From: Coffea arabica | Lineage: Eukaryota; Streptophyta; Magnoliopsida; Gentianales; Rubiaceae | NCBI RefSeq assembly: GCF_036785885.1 | Contig: NC_092312.1 | Coordinates: 12,480,001 to 12,544,000 of the forward strand | Reading direction: 5' to 3' | DNA length: 64,000 bases | Shown: piece after piece, positions 20,919-31,972 of the stretch | Layout: each line of letters opens with the position of its first letter | How positions within the stretch are numbered: the first letter of the stretch is position 1 | Program-made: the position numbers and the translations under genes | Notes under the pieces: generated by a model | Databases searched by the model: none | Told to the model about the DNA's origin: nothing | What the model saw: only the letters and a program-made list of their open reading frames with translations

Positions 20919-20949
20919 CACCGCGCATAGCGCGGTGATCCCCTCCTAG
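20919..20949 (+). terminator. Helitron 3' hairpin and CTAG terminus
   Basis: Stem CACCGCGC/GCGCGGTG with loop ATA, followed by ATCCCCTC and CTAG, then T outside. This is the signal at which rolling-circle transposition of a Helitron ends. Confidence 0.9.
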
Positions 20950-20984
20950 TCCTATAAAAGAGCGAATGGTCCTAGGAACACTGA

Positions 20985-21440
20985 TTTTGGTCCCTCATTG
21001 GCACCTTAAATGTGTGGGTAGTTTTGTAATTTTTGAACAGGGGTGGTGCGGTTATTGTGTGCTGCTTTGAGGAATTTATGGCTGGCATTTGTTGTTGGGT
21101 TGGCTTTTGACGGTGGTGCCCTTATATGCCGATCCTGCCCTTGGTTCACCTATTTGAGAATAGTGAATTTGGTCCCCTATTGGCACCTTCCGTGTGTGGC
21201 CGGCCAATTGTGGAATTGCACAGAAACATTTGGTCATCATCCTAGGCTGGTGCTGGACAATTGCATGGCTGTGAATGATCATTGTATCTGGACAATGGCA
21301 CCTTCCGTGCGTGGCCATCTGTGGAATTGCACAGAAACATTTGGTCATCCTAGGCTGGTGCTGGACAGGATAATTCAAAAAGATGCATATATTAATCATG
21401 CAGTGCGATTAAGCGATATTAATCATGCAGTGCGATGGTG
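20985..21440. repeat. Degenerate direct repeats next to the Helitron
   Basis: The words TTGGTCCC(C/T)..ATTGGCACCTT and GTG(T/C)GTGG occur at about 20988, 21169 and 21296. A longer unit of about 70 bases (GTGGAATTGCACAGAAACAT to GGCTGGTGCTGGACA) is present twice, at about 21208 and 21317. A 20-base unit (ATTAATCATGCAGTGCGAT) occurs twice near 21391-21436. A 176-codon frame over this region is built from the repeats and is not accepted as a gene. Confidence 0.65.
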
Positions 21441-21636
21441 CTCTGTTGTTAGACCAGTTCTGCCTTTCCTGATGTTAATACTACTTTTGTCAATGCAGTA
21501 TCTTTTGCAGTGTAAATACACTTTGATCATGAGTTCCAGCAAAACTAACAAACTAACCCCGTTGCAGAAATAATTTATGTCTGGCGGCGCACATCAACTC
21601 GTATCTTAAAGGGTATGAATATTCACCTAATCTATC

Positions 21637-21637
21637 G

Positions 21638-21686
<49 letters not shown>
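21637..21686. repeat. (AT)n microsatellite
   Basis: Uninterrupted AT dinucleotides over about 48 bases. Confidence 0.9.
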
Positions 21687-21691
<5 letters not shown>

Positions 21692-22088
21692 TAATAATTA
21701 TTATTCTTTTTATTTAATGTTATCTTTCTTTCCTTGTATTTATTTAACTTTTTTAATTAATCTTATATTTTTAAAAATATAGCATTTAAAATATATCTTA
21801 ACGAGTGTCCTATGATTAGAGCACCCATTACATAAACCATATATTAAAACTGCCTGCATGTATCGTTTGGGAATTTAAATAGTGGAGACACTGACTAAAA
21901 CTCAGGTATAAGGAAATAAGATAATAATATATTTGCAAAAAAAATTTAGTGGTTAAGGGTGATTTGTAACTTTTAAAATTATCACGATATAGCCTTGCAA
22001 AAAATAATGACTAAGAGTGATTTGTTAAATCCAATTTTAGAATGTCTGTAACATTTTTATTAAGTTTCGATTTTCAAAAGTGTAGAAC
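21687..22088. other. AT-rich spacer
   Basis: No gene, RNA or transposon end recognised. Confidence 0.4.
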
Positions 22089-22628
22089 CAATAAAATTCA
22101 TCAAAAATATGTAGGAGATATATTTCATAAAATCAATTTATATGGGGAGGCAATTCATACACATAAGAATATGTGTGGGACAAGAGGAATAATACCAATA
22201 ATAATCTATTAATCACATCATAAGAACAAGACTCTTAATCCTTCACTCTTCTCAATTAAACACAATAATATGACTCCCTATTTAGAGATTAGATGACTTG
22301 ATAATTAAGTCTTACAACCATAAGAAATTTCCTAATAAGATACTAATTCCTAAACAATAAAAAATTCATCAAAAATATGTAGGAGATATATTTCATAAAA
22401 TCAATTTATATGGGGAGGCAATTCATACACATAAGAATATGTGTGGGACAAGAGGAATAATACCAACAATAATCTATTAATCACATCATAAGAACAAGAC
22501 TCCTAATCCTTCACTCTTCTCAATTAAACACAATAATATGACTCCCTATTTAGAGATTAGATGACTTGATAATTAAGTCTTACAACCATAAGAAATTTCC
22601 TAATAAGATACTAATTCCTAAACAATAA
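22089..22628. repeat. 268-bp direct tandem duplication
   Basis: Two head-to-tail copies with a constant period of 268 bp (for example TGACTCCCTATTTAGAGATT at 22271 and 22539). They differ by only about two substitutions (ACCAATAATA/ACCAACAATA and CTCTTAATCC/CTCCTAATCC) and a short A-run, so the duplication is young. No coding content. It may derive from an LTR-like repeat, but no internal retrotransposon region lies between the copies. Confidence 0.9.
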
Positions 22629-24395
22629 AACTACATAACTTAACTCCAATAGAATTACTAAAATTCTAATTTGACTAAAACACTACTAAATAATAATATG
22701 AAACTTTCTAATTGTGAGCCTTGATTGAATATGCCAACAAAAAGAATATGAAATAAAAAAAAATGTGGTTAGTTTACTAAGTTTAGTTTGCATTGAATTT
22801 CTAAGTGGGGTAACATGGAAAAGTGTACATTCCCGGTAGAAAAGTGAGCAGCCGGGGAAGTATTGTTTCATATGGAGTAAATGGGTGAGAAATCATTTTT
22901 TCTCATTTTCATATTTCACCCATGAAATGGTACATATTTTTTAAAGAAAATATTTTATTGAATAATATTCAAATGAATATATGACCACGGGAACATTAAG
23001 TCCTACCTCCTTCATTTAAGAAAATATAAGCGTGAAATAAATTTAAGGAACAAAAAGGTTCAAATAAAGGCTTTCCGTATAGTATGGTCCAGATTGATTA
23101 TATTGTGAAGGTACATGAATTGTGGAGACTTGCTCTTTTCTGCCATGAAATAAACTATTCACATTTAAGTATAATTGATTTAAATACTGAGTTGGTCCGG
23201 TGATTAGAGGAGAACTCTTAGGTTCTTTTCTACCTTCAAGTTCAAAATTCGAATTTTATACCTGCTAATTAAGAGTGTAAAAGGTGTGTGGAAGGATGGG
23301 AAGGTTAAAAAAAAAAGGATTGTCTTTGTTCATTTAATTTAAAGTACATGGAATTGCAAATGAAATTAGTTACGATATTGATGTGGCTGGTTGTTTCAAT
23401 AAATTAATGTTTCTTAGTCTTTAAGTATTAGTCATTTCTTATTCGTTTATTTGTCATTTAGTAGTATTAGTCGGTTGTTGCTGCTCAGTTGGGTCGATTG
23501 GTGACGCCTCTCTATTTCTCTCTCTCTCTCTCTATATATATATAAAGAGAGAGGGTGACCAAAGAGGATCTTTTTACTGAAATCGGCAAACTTAACATTT
23601 AAGCTAACCCCACAGGAGAACTCCAAAAGACGCTAATTTTTGAAGCTTCCTATTAAACTTAAATCCTAAACCCACAAACCCCAGCAGATCGATGTGGGGC
23701 GCGGGACGGGGAAACAGGAGGTTGCTACTAAACCCACTAATGGAACCCACCCCACTTTGATTTTTAGCCCTCGCCACTAGTCAGTTTTCTTTCCACTGAA
23801 AATCGATAAACTTAACATTTAAGCTAACCCTCGACAATAAAGGATCAAAATGATCCATTTTAGTGGCACACATACCATACATATGATCAATTTTGTTATG
23901 ATTTTCAAATTTTCATTAAAGGTTTATTGTACATAAAGAATTAAATTAATTATAATATAAAAAACGAGGGTCCAAAATGACCGTTTATTCTTTGACATTG
24001 ACTAAGCCAGCGTCTTCCACGGTTTTGACTATATGGTAATTTATCCCTTAACAACGGATCAATCAGCCTCATGTTTGCGTGTCCGACAACAGTGTGTGTT
24101 ATCTTCAAAAGCTCGAAGATAAAGTATTAATCCTTTCATACTCTTTCGTCTTGTTGCAGACATATGTGCCATCTGCCAGTCAAAATTTTGGACTCAGAAG
24201 ATGGAGTTGGAGTATTTAATGAACTGTAACATAGATATGCAAATTCTTAAAGAAGTGAAATACCGAACAACCACAAAAAATTTGACGCGAAGAGAGTAGT
24301 TTATATGGGGCCAATTGCTTCACTTTGGAAGCTTTTGCTCGATCTGCATCATGCAGGCATCCGTCATATGATATTTGTTTCAATTTGAAGCTTTG
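22629..24395. other. AT-rich spacer with SINE-like and local repeats
   Basis: Near 23190-23265 a stretch has tRNA-like A- and B-box words (GGTCCGGTGATTAGAGG and GTTCAAAATTCGAATTT) and may be an old SINE. (CT)n/(TA)n lies at 23513-23550. AACTTAACATTTAAGCTAACC occurs at 23589 and again at 23809. No gene recognised. Confidence 0.4.
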
Positions 24396-25087
24396 GATGA
24401 AGCTAGGGGTGGCAATTTTCGACACGACCTGAAAACACGACACAAACCTAACACGAAATTAATGGGTTTGGGTTGAGATTTCGGGAATTCGGGTCAGAAT
24501 CGGGTTGAACCCGTTGAACATGAAAAAAAAACATGCCGATTTCGGGTCAACCCGTGGTGACCTGATATGACCCGTTTACGAATTAAAAATAATTTAATAA
24601 ATATAAAAATAATTTTATCTAACTAAACTAAGTTATTCTTTTTTTCAAAGGCATTAATTACTTAATCCTAAATGAATTTATTTAATTTGTGTGAAGTTGA
24701 AATTATTATATTTGGACAAATAATATATTATATTATTTTTTACTTTTATACTGTTTTAATTTATTTTATATTTTATTAGGGATAAAACACTTTTACGGTG
24801 TTTAATTTATTTTAGATTTGGTTTGGAATTATTTATTTAAATTTTTATTACTTGATTATGTAATTAGTTTTGTGAGAAATTGATTTTATTAGAAATTATA
24901 GTGATAAATTAATAAATTAAAATTAAATTTCGAGTCATTCCGGGTCGACCTGCCAACCTGAAATTTTTGAGTTCGGGTCAGCGTACCTGACCCATCACAG
25001 GTTGACGGGTCGGGTTCGGGTCAACAGATTTTTTGACGGGTCAGGTCAGAACCTGATTGGACCCGAATTGCCACCCCTAGATGAAGC
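24396..25087. mobile_element. hAT element, non-autonomous, 676 bp
   Basis: The element spans 24404-25079, from TAGGGGTGGCAATTTTCGAC to CCCGAATTGCCACCCCTA. The exact 8-bp duplication GATGAAGC lies at 24396-24403 and 25080-25087. The subterminal arms are full of CGGGT/ACCCG words on both sides, which is usual for hAT transposase binding regions. The interior is A/T-rich without coding capacity. Confidence 0.92.
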
Positions 25088-25262
25088 TATGTGGCTAATT
25101 TTTTTCTGGGGATCCATCGACATTACCAGGCAACTCTTTCCAAGTTTTATCTTATTTTCTTGTTTCCAAGGGCAAATCCAAGTAACGCAAGCAGGAGTAG
25201 TGCAACAAGTAGCAAGAATCAGAAAATAAAAATTTAGTTCATTACTGCAAAAAGAAGCTGAT

Positions 25263-26585
25263 TTAGGGTCCGTTTGGTTGGACTGAAAATATTTTCCCTA
25301 GGAAAATATTTTCCATCGAAGTCATTTACCTGGAAAATCACTTTCTTCCCCATAATTTTCTAATGTTTGGTTATTAAGTGAAAATATTTTTCAAATTTCT
25401 TTTTTCATAATTTTCCGGTGTTTGATTTGTCAATAAAAATATTTTCTGATATATTTATTAATATGTTGTAAATATTTTTCTACTCTCAAAACATTCATTT
25501 TATTATAGGTTAATTTTAGTTTTTATCAATTATAATCATATTCTCATTTTTATAAAATATTTATTCATATTACACCATGAACTCTTAAATGGAATTATGA
25601 ATGATACTAATGAATTGGCTTTTTACCTTCCTTCTAAAAAAAAAAATCATTAAGGGCCGAGAGTCTCTTCATGTAAGCGAAGAGCAAACATCAGTTTCTG
25701 AAGACCAAGATTTGGATATTTATCGGCTTCTTGGATGATAATATCCATTCCCAAGCATATTAGCATCCTCTTGACAGTCTCCTTTCTGTTGTCCTCATCA
25801 TCGTCAGCCTGCTTTGACAGACACACCCAAATCCTGGGGAGGAAATGATCCCTCACCTTCCTATTGTTGAAGATTAGCTGACACAGGGTCGTCTTCCCGA
25901 CCCCGGTCATTCCAACTATTTCAAATGCCTTGAATCCATTTTTACCCTCTTTCCTGAGAAGCAGCCTCTCCAAGAATCTCTCTTTGTCCTCGAATCCATG
26001 GACTTTGCTTGGATCCACCGTTCGCGAGCTCTACCGATATGTATCCAAATTCTCTATTAAACTTGCGTCTGCAGCATCCTGTCCAGTTGTAGCAGCAGCA
26101 GTAGACCCTGCTCCTCTTTCACTGCCTTCCCCACCTTCTAATTTCTTAATAATCTCCTTGAGTCTCTTGTCAAGTTTATAAGCGAAAGCTAGTGCATCAG
26201 GACTGTATATACTCTGGCCTTTGACCCTCACCTAATTGGAAGAGTTGCTTACCTCTGAAAGTGGGTCTTGGCCGGAGCTGGAGATGCCGCCGGCGAAGAA
26301 GGGATTGGTTTGCCGATGAGCTGTTGCCGGAGATGGTCTTTTATCGCTGCCGAAGAAGGGACTGGTCTTTTGTCGATGGTTCACCATTGGAGCTTGTGAA
26401 AAGAAGACTGATTTTACGGAAGGAAAATAACTTCACAACGATGGATGAAGAAGTTATTTTCCTCCACTTGGTGTAACTTATTTTCTGTCAGAAATTATTT
26501 TCCCAAATTAATTGACAACCAAACAACAGAAAATGTGGAAAATGTGTTCCGGAAAACATTTTCCATCCAAACAAACAGACCCTTA
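25263..26585. mobile_element. PIF/Harbinger-like element carrying an NB-ARC gene fragment
   Basis: The element spans 25266-26582 (1317 bp), between GGGTCCGTTTGGTTGG and CCATCCAAACAAACAGACCC, with TTA on each side (25263-25265 and 26583-26585). The inner ends (GAAAATATTTTCC words) match the 386-bp MITE at 12027-12412. Instead of a transposase the interior holds part of a plant resistance gene (25650-26231, minus) and a GC-rich stretch (26257-26420) with the repeated unit GCCG..AAGAAGGGA(T/C)TGGT. This is the arrangement of a Pack-type transposon. Confidence 0.75.
25650..26231 (-). pseudogene. Captured NB-ARC (CC-NBS type) gene fragment
   Basis: The minus-strand reading gives DALAFAYKLDKRLKEIIKKL (coiled-coil-like), an Ala/Gly/Ser linker, LIENLDTYR, an in-frame TAG at 26031-26033, then VDPSKVHGFEDKERFLERLL. 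The nucleotide-binding P-loop GMTGVGKTTL follows, then FLPRIWVCLSKQ (RNBS-A) and MLICLGMDI. The frame ends at 25650 before kinase-2, GLPL, MHD and any LRR. The wording resembles the small NB-ARC proteins related to Arabidopsis At5g45440/At5g45490. An acceptor-like TTCCAATTAG just upstream of 26231 suggests the fragment was taken from genomic DNA with an intron border. It is a fragment, not a functional receptor. Confidence 0.8.
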
Positions 26586-26897
26586 AAGGCCATCCCTTAC
26601 ACTGTGTGCACTTGATCATCTGAAGTTTCAGCCTTTCAGGAAAACTGTTGGGCTTATGATGTTTAATTAGCTTTCGATTTTGTAGTGTATCTTTTGAAAG
26701 AAGACCACCTTCATGTGGTGGAGACTAGATGTGATGTCCCGCATAGGTGGAATAGAGTTAAAATGATATGTACAAGTTGCTTGGTCTAATCCATACACAG
26801 GTGTACTTCAGAGTTTGATGATGCAAAGTAGAAGTGATTGCGATATCTCACATTCATGAGATGGAGTATTGAATGCAAGTAACTCCATAACTAGAAG
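26586..26897. other. Spacer with repeat remnants
   Basis: Contains GATATCTCACATTCATGAG near 26845, whose relative GATATCTCACATCGGTGCG occurs at about 28544 on the far side of the next element, so this was probably repetitive DNA before insertion. Confidence 0.4.
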
Positions 26898-28475
26898 TAG
26901 GTGTGTGAATCGAAATTAATAATTTGAAATTTTGAAATCGAAATTTTGGTATCAGAATTTTTGAAACTGATACGAATCCACCACGAAAGTATGAACTCGT
27001 ATCCCACCAAACACTGGACCAAGATGAAGAAATCAAGTTGGGATGCGGAATAACACTTGATCCGTCTAAACCTTAATATTATGAATCTTGAATTAAATCT
27101 CAACCCATAATTAAATGATTAAGTGAACCAATGTTATTAGTAGAAGAACGCCACAACTAAGGTGTGTACTTGATTGATAAGTTCAAATTGAATAATTTAA
27201 CAAAACTCTCAAGTATTCAAGAAATGTTCTCTTGGAGCAAGAGAAAAGTGATAACTCACATATTTCTGAAAATTTTCAATAATAATAAATATTGGAAAAA
27301 CTAGGCTATTTTTAGCCTTACAATGACTCAAACCCTGATGTGATTTGGACTAAAAATCCAATTAAGATTCGGCATCTTTGAAAACTAATCTGGCCGAATA
27401 TTTAACTTTATAATTAAACCACTAAAACAGCAATTAAATTGACAATTAAACCCTTCATTTGACACTACCACTAAACAACATTATTTACTAAAACAACTAA
27501 CTAAACTAACTTGCTTCTACTCTTTATGAATGATAACAAGTTGTAGTAAAGTAACATTACCAATTCAGTTTTGAATAATCTTTATAAATTTGGAAGGGAG
27601 CAGGTTCTTCATGTTTGCATCATTTTTCTTCTCTTAAAAGTAATTTATCCACAAATTGACAGTGCGCTTAGAAGATAGTAACGTTGGAAATAGATGAAGG
27701 ATCATGAGCCAAGCCATATGTCGTTTGGTCAGCCTCAGGTTGCTTTCGAACAAAGATATTCGCCAAGATAGGAACCAACTTGTATATAACTTGTGAAAAT
27801 TCCAAATTGCACTCCAAAACTCTCTTGTCGACCTTTGGTCATGGATTTGCACATTGGGACTTTGATTGTGCAAAGGTGTAAAATCCATCACTAGTTGACA
27901 TTGATTTGGATCATCTTGCATGGACAAAACGTGGAGCAACTTGTTGTATGGATGAAGTGCTAAATAACTCGTGGAGGACAGTTTTGGAATCTTGCGTGAC
28001 ACACAAATTCTCATTTTCTAACATATGAAGCAGCGAACAATTGAATTCTACTTCATGAGGGTTACTCGAACTAGTACAAATTGAAGTTGACAAATTGAGC
28101 GCTTGGCCACCAGCTTTTGAACGTGTAAATAAGCATGAAAGATCACCACTTTTAGTTGGAATAAGCACAGAATTTTGGTGTATATAAACAACATTTATAT
28201 AAATAATATATATATGTAATATAATTTTTATATTATAATAATTTTTATATTCTTGAATTTGGTAATTCGGAATTTATTATATTTCGATTTCAATTTCGAA
28301 TTGTGAATTCGAAATCGGAATTTTCGATTTAAAAAATCCCATTACCAAATTCGACCCAATTTCGTCTAATTCGAAATTAGATATTCCAATTTTCATTTGC
28401 GAATTACCGAATTCAAAATTCTGAATTCGATGGATAAATAAAAATTTTTCGATTTTATACACTTCTAAGTAGAAG
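26890..28475. mobile_element. hAT-like element, 1570 bp
   Basis: Proposed span 26898-28467: the left end TAGGTGTGTGAATCGAAATT and the right end (minus strand) TAGAAGTGTATAAAATCGAA are imperfect inverted repeats. The flanks ACTAGAAG (26890-26897) and AGTAGAAG (28468-28475) agree at 7 of 8 bases. Next to both ends are many GAATTCG/CGAAATT words. The interior (27630-28170) holds two overlapping minus-strand frames of 126 and 85 codons without recognised similarity, possibly a captured or decayed gene. Confidence 0.6.
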
Positions 28476-30041
28476 TGAAGGTCCTTTAGAGTTCGAAAAC
28501 ACAAAGTAGAAGTGATGGTGATATTCGAAAAGTAGAAGTGACGGTGATATCTCACATCGGTGCGATACAGTAGAAATTTGACCTATGTCGAATGAGATAA
28601 CGTCCCCAATTATGTTTGGACCTATATGTTTGCAAGTAATTTGAATTAACCATTTTGAACTTATAGTTTCATTCATAAGTAACTTGGGTCAACCCCTAAA
28701 CAGTAATATAAAACCCAAGTCCCTTAAGTTGGGGTTCTAAAGAAAATAGAGAAACTCTGAGATTGAAAGTTAAAAGCCAAGAAAATAAGAGAGACTTAAT
28801 ATACAAATAGGAAAACTTTGTATATATGTGTGTGTGTGTGAAAGAGAGAGAGGTTAGTGACATTTTCTTATTCTTATTAGTAAATGAAAGTCTTACAATT
28901 TAGGTAACTCAAATTATATTTAAAAAAAAAAAATTGAGAACCGGGCAATTGAGCCAAATCAATAGTTTAATTGATTTTTTTCCGATTTTGATTGGTTTTT
29001 TACGAAAGCAATTTTGTATTGCTAACCAATTCAAGAAGAAAGTTAGTTCGACTGGTCCGATTCGAGTCTAACAATTATGTATTGCATCTCTGACACTTTT
29101 TTTTTTTTGTTTACCTCAACTTCAAAATGTGACGGGATTGGCCATATTCTATCTAAATACTAGAAAGAGTTGTAGTAAGATGGTGGACGCTGTGGGATTA
29201 AATCTCATAGATGTCTTCCCAGCCGGCTAATGCTAAAAATTTGGGGGTTAAATATTCTTTTTCTTAATGTAATATATGCAAAAGGCAAAAAAAAAAAAAA
29301 AAAAACCAACAACCATTCCATGCATCAACACCGGCTCACTGCAACAATAATTCCATTGTATCCTAGTTGGCGGCCACGCCCAACAACAACACCCTCGAAA
29401 CATCCAACAACCACCAATATAATCCCAAATCAAGGTAATTTTCCTGATTCTCAACCCCTCGCAAACTACAGATCCCAAATTTCAACCCAAATTAATAAAT
29501 TCTCTAGCCATCAAACTATAATAAATTGGCATCCAACAAATTTCATGCCAATCATTTCACTTTAGCAGCGAGTCTAAATTAAATAATGGGCTTACGAGTG
29601 TGTCTCGAAAACGGATCACAAATAGGAACGAAGCCAAACTTCTATGAATAGTTTTGCTTTCTTTTGCTCCTTGAATTATACAAGTTGTTTTCTTTATTCG
29701 TTTATTTATTTATGTATCAATTTTTTAAGGGGGGTAAATAAATTATAGAAGTTCTGAAAAAGAACATTAATGGGAAAAAGAAACATTTAGGAGATGAAGT
29801 GGAATATACAGCAGACATGAATAATGTGGTTGTCCTCGGAGAGATTAGTCCTGGTGGTTACAGAATTCTGGTGCAGAACCGTGCCGAGCAAAGGTGTTGA
29901 TTCAAAAATAGAGAAGGGCAAATTAGATATCCATCCAGGAGATAGTTGCCAGCTTCCCAGTTAGAAATTAGTGGTGATGATTTGTCCATCACCATCTTAT
30001 TTTCTCTTGAGGTGATTTAACAGCAGGCGGCTGTATCACCA

Positions 30042-30076
<35 letters not shown>

Positions 30077-30106
30077 GCTTAAGCAAATAGAGGAAGAAAG
30101 TAACTA
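28476..30106. other. AT-rich spacer
   Basis: Contains (GT)n at about 28825-28840, poly-A runs near 28920 and 29287, and a T(33) tract at 30040-30072 just beyond the truncated end of the F-box pseudogene. No gene recognised; a plus-strand frame at 29230-29565 is low-complexity. Confidence 0.4.
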
Positions 30107-31114
30107 CTAATAGTTACAGTGTTTCCCCACTTGGACTTCACCTTTTCCCTTGCCTTTGGCTTTGGGCTTGCGCAAGAAAAAAGCAGCCACCTTCATATCA
30201 GGAGATGGTAATAGTGCCATAGCATCGCACATTGCTCCGTTCATCTGAAGTTCCTCGAGGGTAGATTCCTCCCATATTTTCGGCAAAAACTTGCTTTCTT
30301 CCTCTGGGGTCATAAATGGCCTTACTTGACTAGCAATCTCCAGAAGATCCGCTTGTCCAAAACCAATCTTGCCTTGCTTCTTCGAATCGGTGATTACAAC
30401 TCGAGCAACGGATTCAGGTAAACAACGGAACAGGCCTCCCATAACTATGCAAGTGCAAACAAATATCCCAAAATGGATATCAAACACAACCTTGTGCAAA
30501 TCAGCTTCCCTAGCTTAGATGTTTTTACCCTCTTCGTCAATGCTTCTCGGGGCCATTACTAGAATAAAGCACCAAGAATTTGAGTCAAACGTCCACTTTA
30601 CGGCTGGCTGCTGGGTGAAATTGAGGTCATTGTTGTTGCCCCCGCCGGAAGCGGAATAATCGAATTCTACGACAAGGGATTTCAACCGAGTAAACTTACG
30701 AAGAAATTTTGGCAGATAATCCAGCACTAGGAAGTGATCGAAGGCACAATAGGGTGGCGAAGATGGCCGCATGACGAAGTCATAGGCTGCCGTCTGAAGA
30801 AACCCCATAGGATAGGTGACAGCATGGACCAGTTTGCCGGGAAAAGCAGCCAGTCGGGGTGTGGGATCACATTGGACGAGTGGGATCTGAACAGGGATTT
30901 TGAAAGAAACAGATTCGGATTTGTAAACAAGAGAAGAGAATCTTTTGGAGACTAAGGAACACCTGCAGAGGTATTTGGCTTCAGAAACTTTGTCAAGAAT
31001 GAGGGAAACTATTGCGTCTGGTAATCGCTTGAATGGATCAACAATTTCTTTTCCTCGATGTTCTTCTGCAGCAGCTGCTCCTAGTGTTGCATTAACAAAC
31101 CCCATATCATCCAT
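30107..31114 (-). pseudogene. F-box pseudogene with one nonsense codon and lost C-terminus
   Basis: Starts MDDMGFVNATLGAAAAEEHR (ATG at 31112-31114). The F-box is RLPDAIVSLILDKVSEAKYL, one residue shorter than its sister at 33701-34825 (SDELIVSHILDKV). The reading is collinear with the sister through APRSIDEEGKNI, where TAC (Tyr) has become TAA at 30515-30517. It then continues in the same frame (AREADLHKVVFDIHFGIFVC, LPESVARVVITDSKKQGKIG, SPDMKVAAFFLRKPKAKGKG). It ends early at 30107 without the sister's last 50 or so residues, close to the T(33) tract at 30040-30072. The upstream half could still make a 200-residue F-box-only protein. Confidence 0.85.
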
Positions 31115-31744
31115 TTCTTCCCCTTTTTTTTTTTTTTGATGGGCAGATTTATGAGTGTGAACTGTGAAGTAGCAGCTACTTAATGCTCTTTTCCAAACCA
31201 AACTAAGAAAATTTCCTTTCTATGGGTATGAGTTTTTAAAAAGAAAATTATTCTTGGAGACCAAGTAGCTACTACTAGTACAATAATGATAATAACGGTG
31301 TATGTACCAAATCACAAACGAGAGGCGGTTCCTCTTTTGTCCGCGTGCAATTGAAGCTCAGCAGCTTTTTATCTCTGCCTCTCGCGGTGAGGCGAGAGAG
31401 CTCATCTTTTATGGTCTTTCTGATTTTACCTCGATTCGACATGGAGTACTATAACGGTAAACAAGACATCGGCCCTTTCTTTTAAAGTGGAGGACCGCAG
31501 GACAGCTATATTAGCTTTTAACAGCGGTGAAAATAGATATTGATCACTTTATATTTCAAATTTACCCAGTCTCAAAAAACTCCTAGTTCTTATTAATTAG
31601 TCAATAACCAATTGTTAATCCGTTTGACTAGTTACAACATGAATATTAAGATATTTCCAATTTGAGTTGTAGTAGCATGATTCAAAGATATAAGTCGCTC
31701 TACTTATCGACAAAACACACCGGAAAAGGGATCTATTATTCAAG
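31115..31744. other. Promoter side of the F-box pseudogene
   Basis: The first 150 bases resemble the region upstream of 34825 (GAAGCTATTCTTGGAG-like words), so the two genes were duplicated with their promoters. No gene otherwise. Confidence 0.45.
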
Positions 31745-31972
31745 GATGATTGGTTTCGTCATAAACCGTTTTCCTAACTTTTGATTAACACGGTAAATTC
31801 TTTGTTACGTCTTTTCCAATTTTTGTTATGGATAATAACAAAAAGATATAAAGTAAAAAATTCACTTAGACGAACAAAAGAGTTCAGATTTAAAAGCATC
31901 AAGGACTAAATTAGTTTGTGCTGAAATTTCTAATGACCAAATTGGTCCATAAATATAAGAGGACTGATTCTC
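31745..31972. repeat. Diverged dispersed repeat, copy A
   Basis: GGACTAAATTAGTTTGTGC followed by AGAAATTT-like words and a preceding A/T-rich block recur in the same order at about 33095-33280. Probably an old transposon piece. No coding content. Confidence 0.5.

Larger units (their letters stand above)
16660..20949 (+). mobile_element. Helitron, complete, 4290 bp
   Basis: The 3' end is diagnostic: an 8-bp stem with 3-base loop (CACCGCGC-ATA-GCGCGGTG, 20919-20937), then 12 bases ending in CTAG (20946-20949), followed by T. The proposed 5' end begins TCTAGTCTATGCGGGAATGG at 16660, preceded by A, so the element sits between A and T as Helitrons do. A GCTGACGTGGC motif followed by CATTGGCCG about 45 bases in resembles the 5' regions of plant Helitrons. 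The interior holds long T-rich non-coding DNA (16850-19640), then coding DNA including a B3 domain (19651-20737). No Rep/helicase is recognisable, so it is non-autonomous. The 3' end is secure; the 5' end is the best candidate. Confidence 0.85.

Noticed and set aside
21043-21573. 176-codon plus-strand frame after the Helitron
   Set aside because: It is built from nested direct repeats; protein sequence is repetitive and unlike any known family.
22089-22628. Pair of LTRs of a retrotransposon
   Set aside because: The two copies are directly adjacent with no internal domain, primer-binding site or target duplication; a tandem duplication explains them better.
25650-26231. A functional NLR resistance gene
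   Set aside because: Ends before kinase-2, lacks LRRs, has an in-frame stop and lies wholly between transposon ends.
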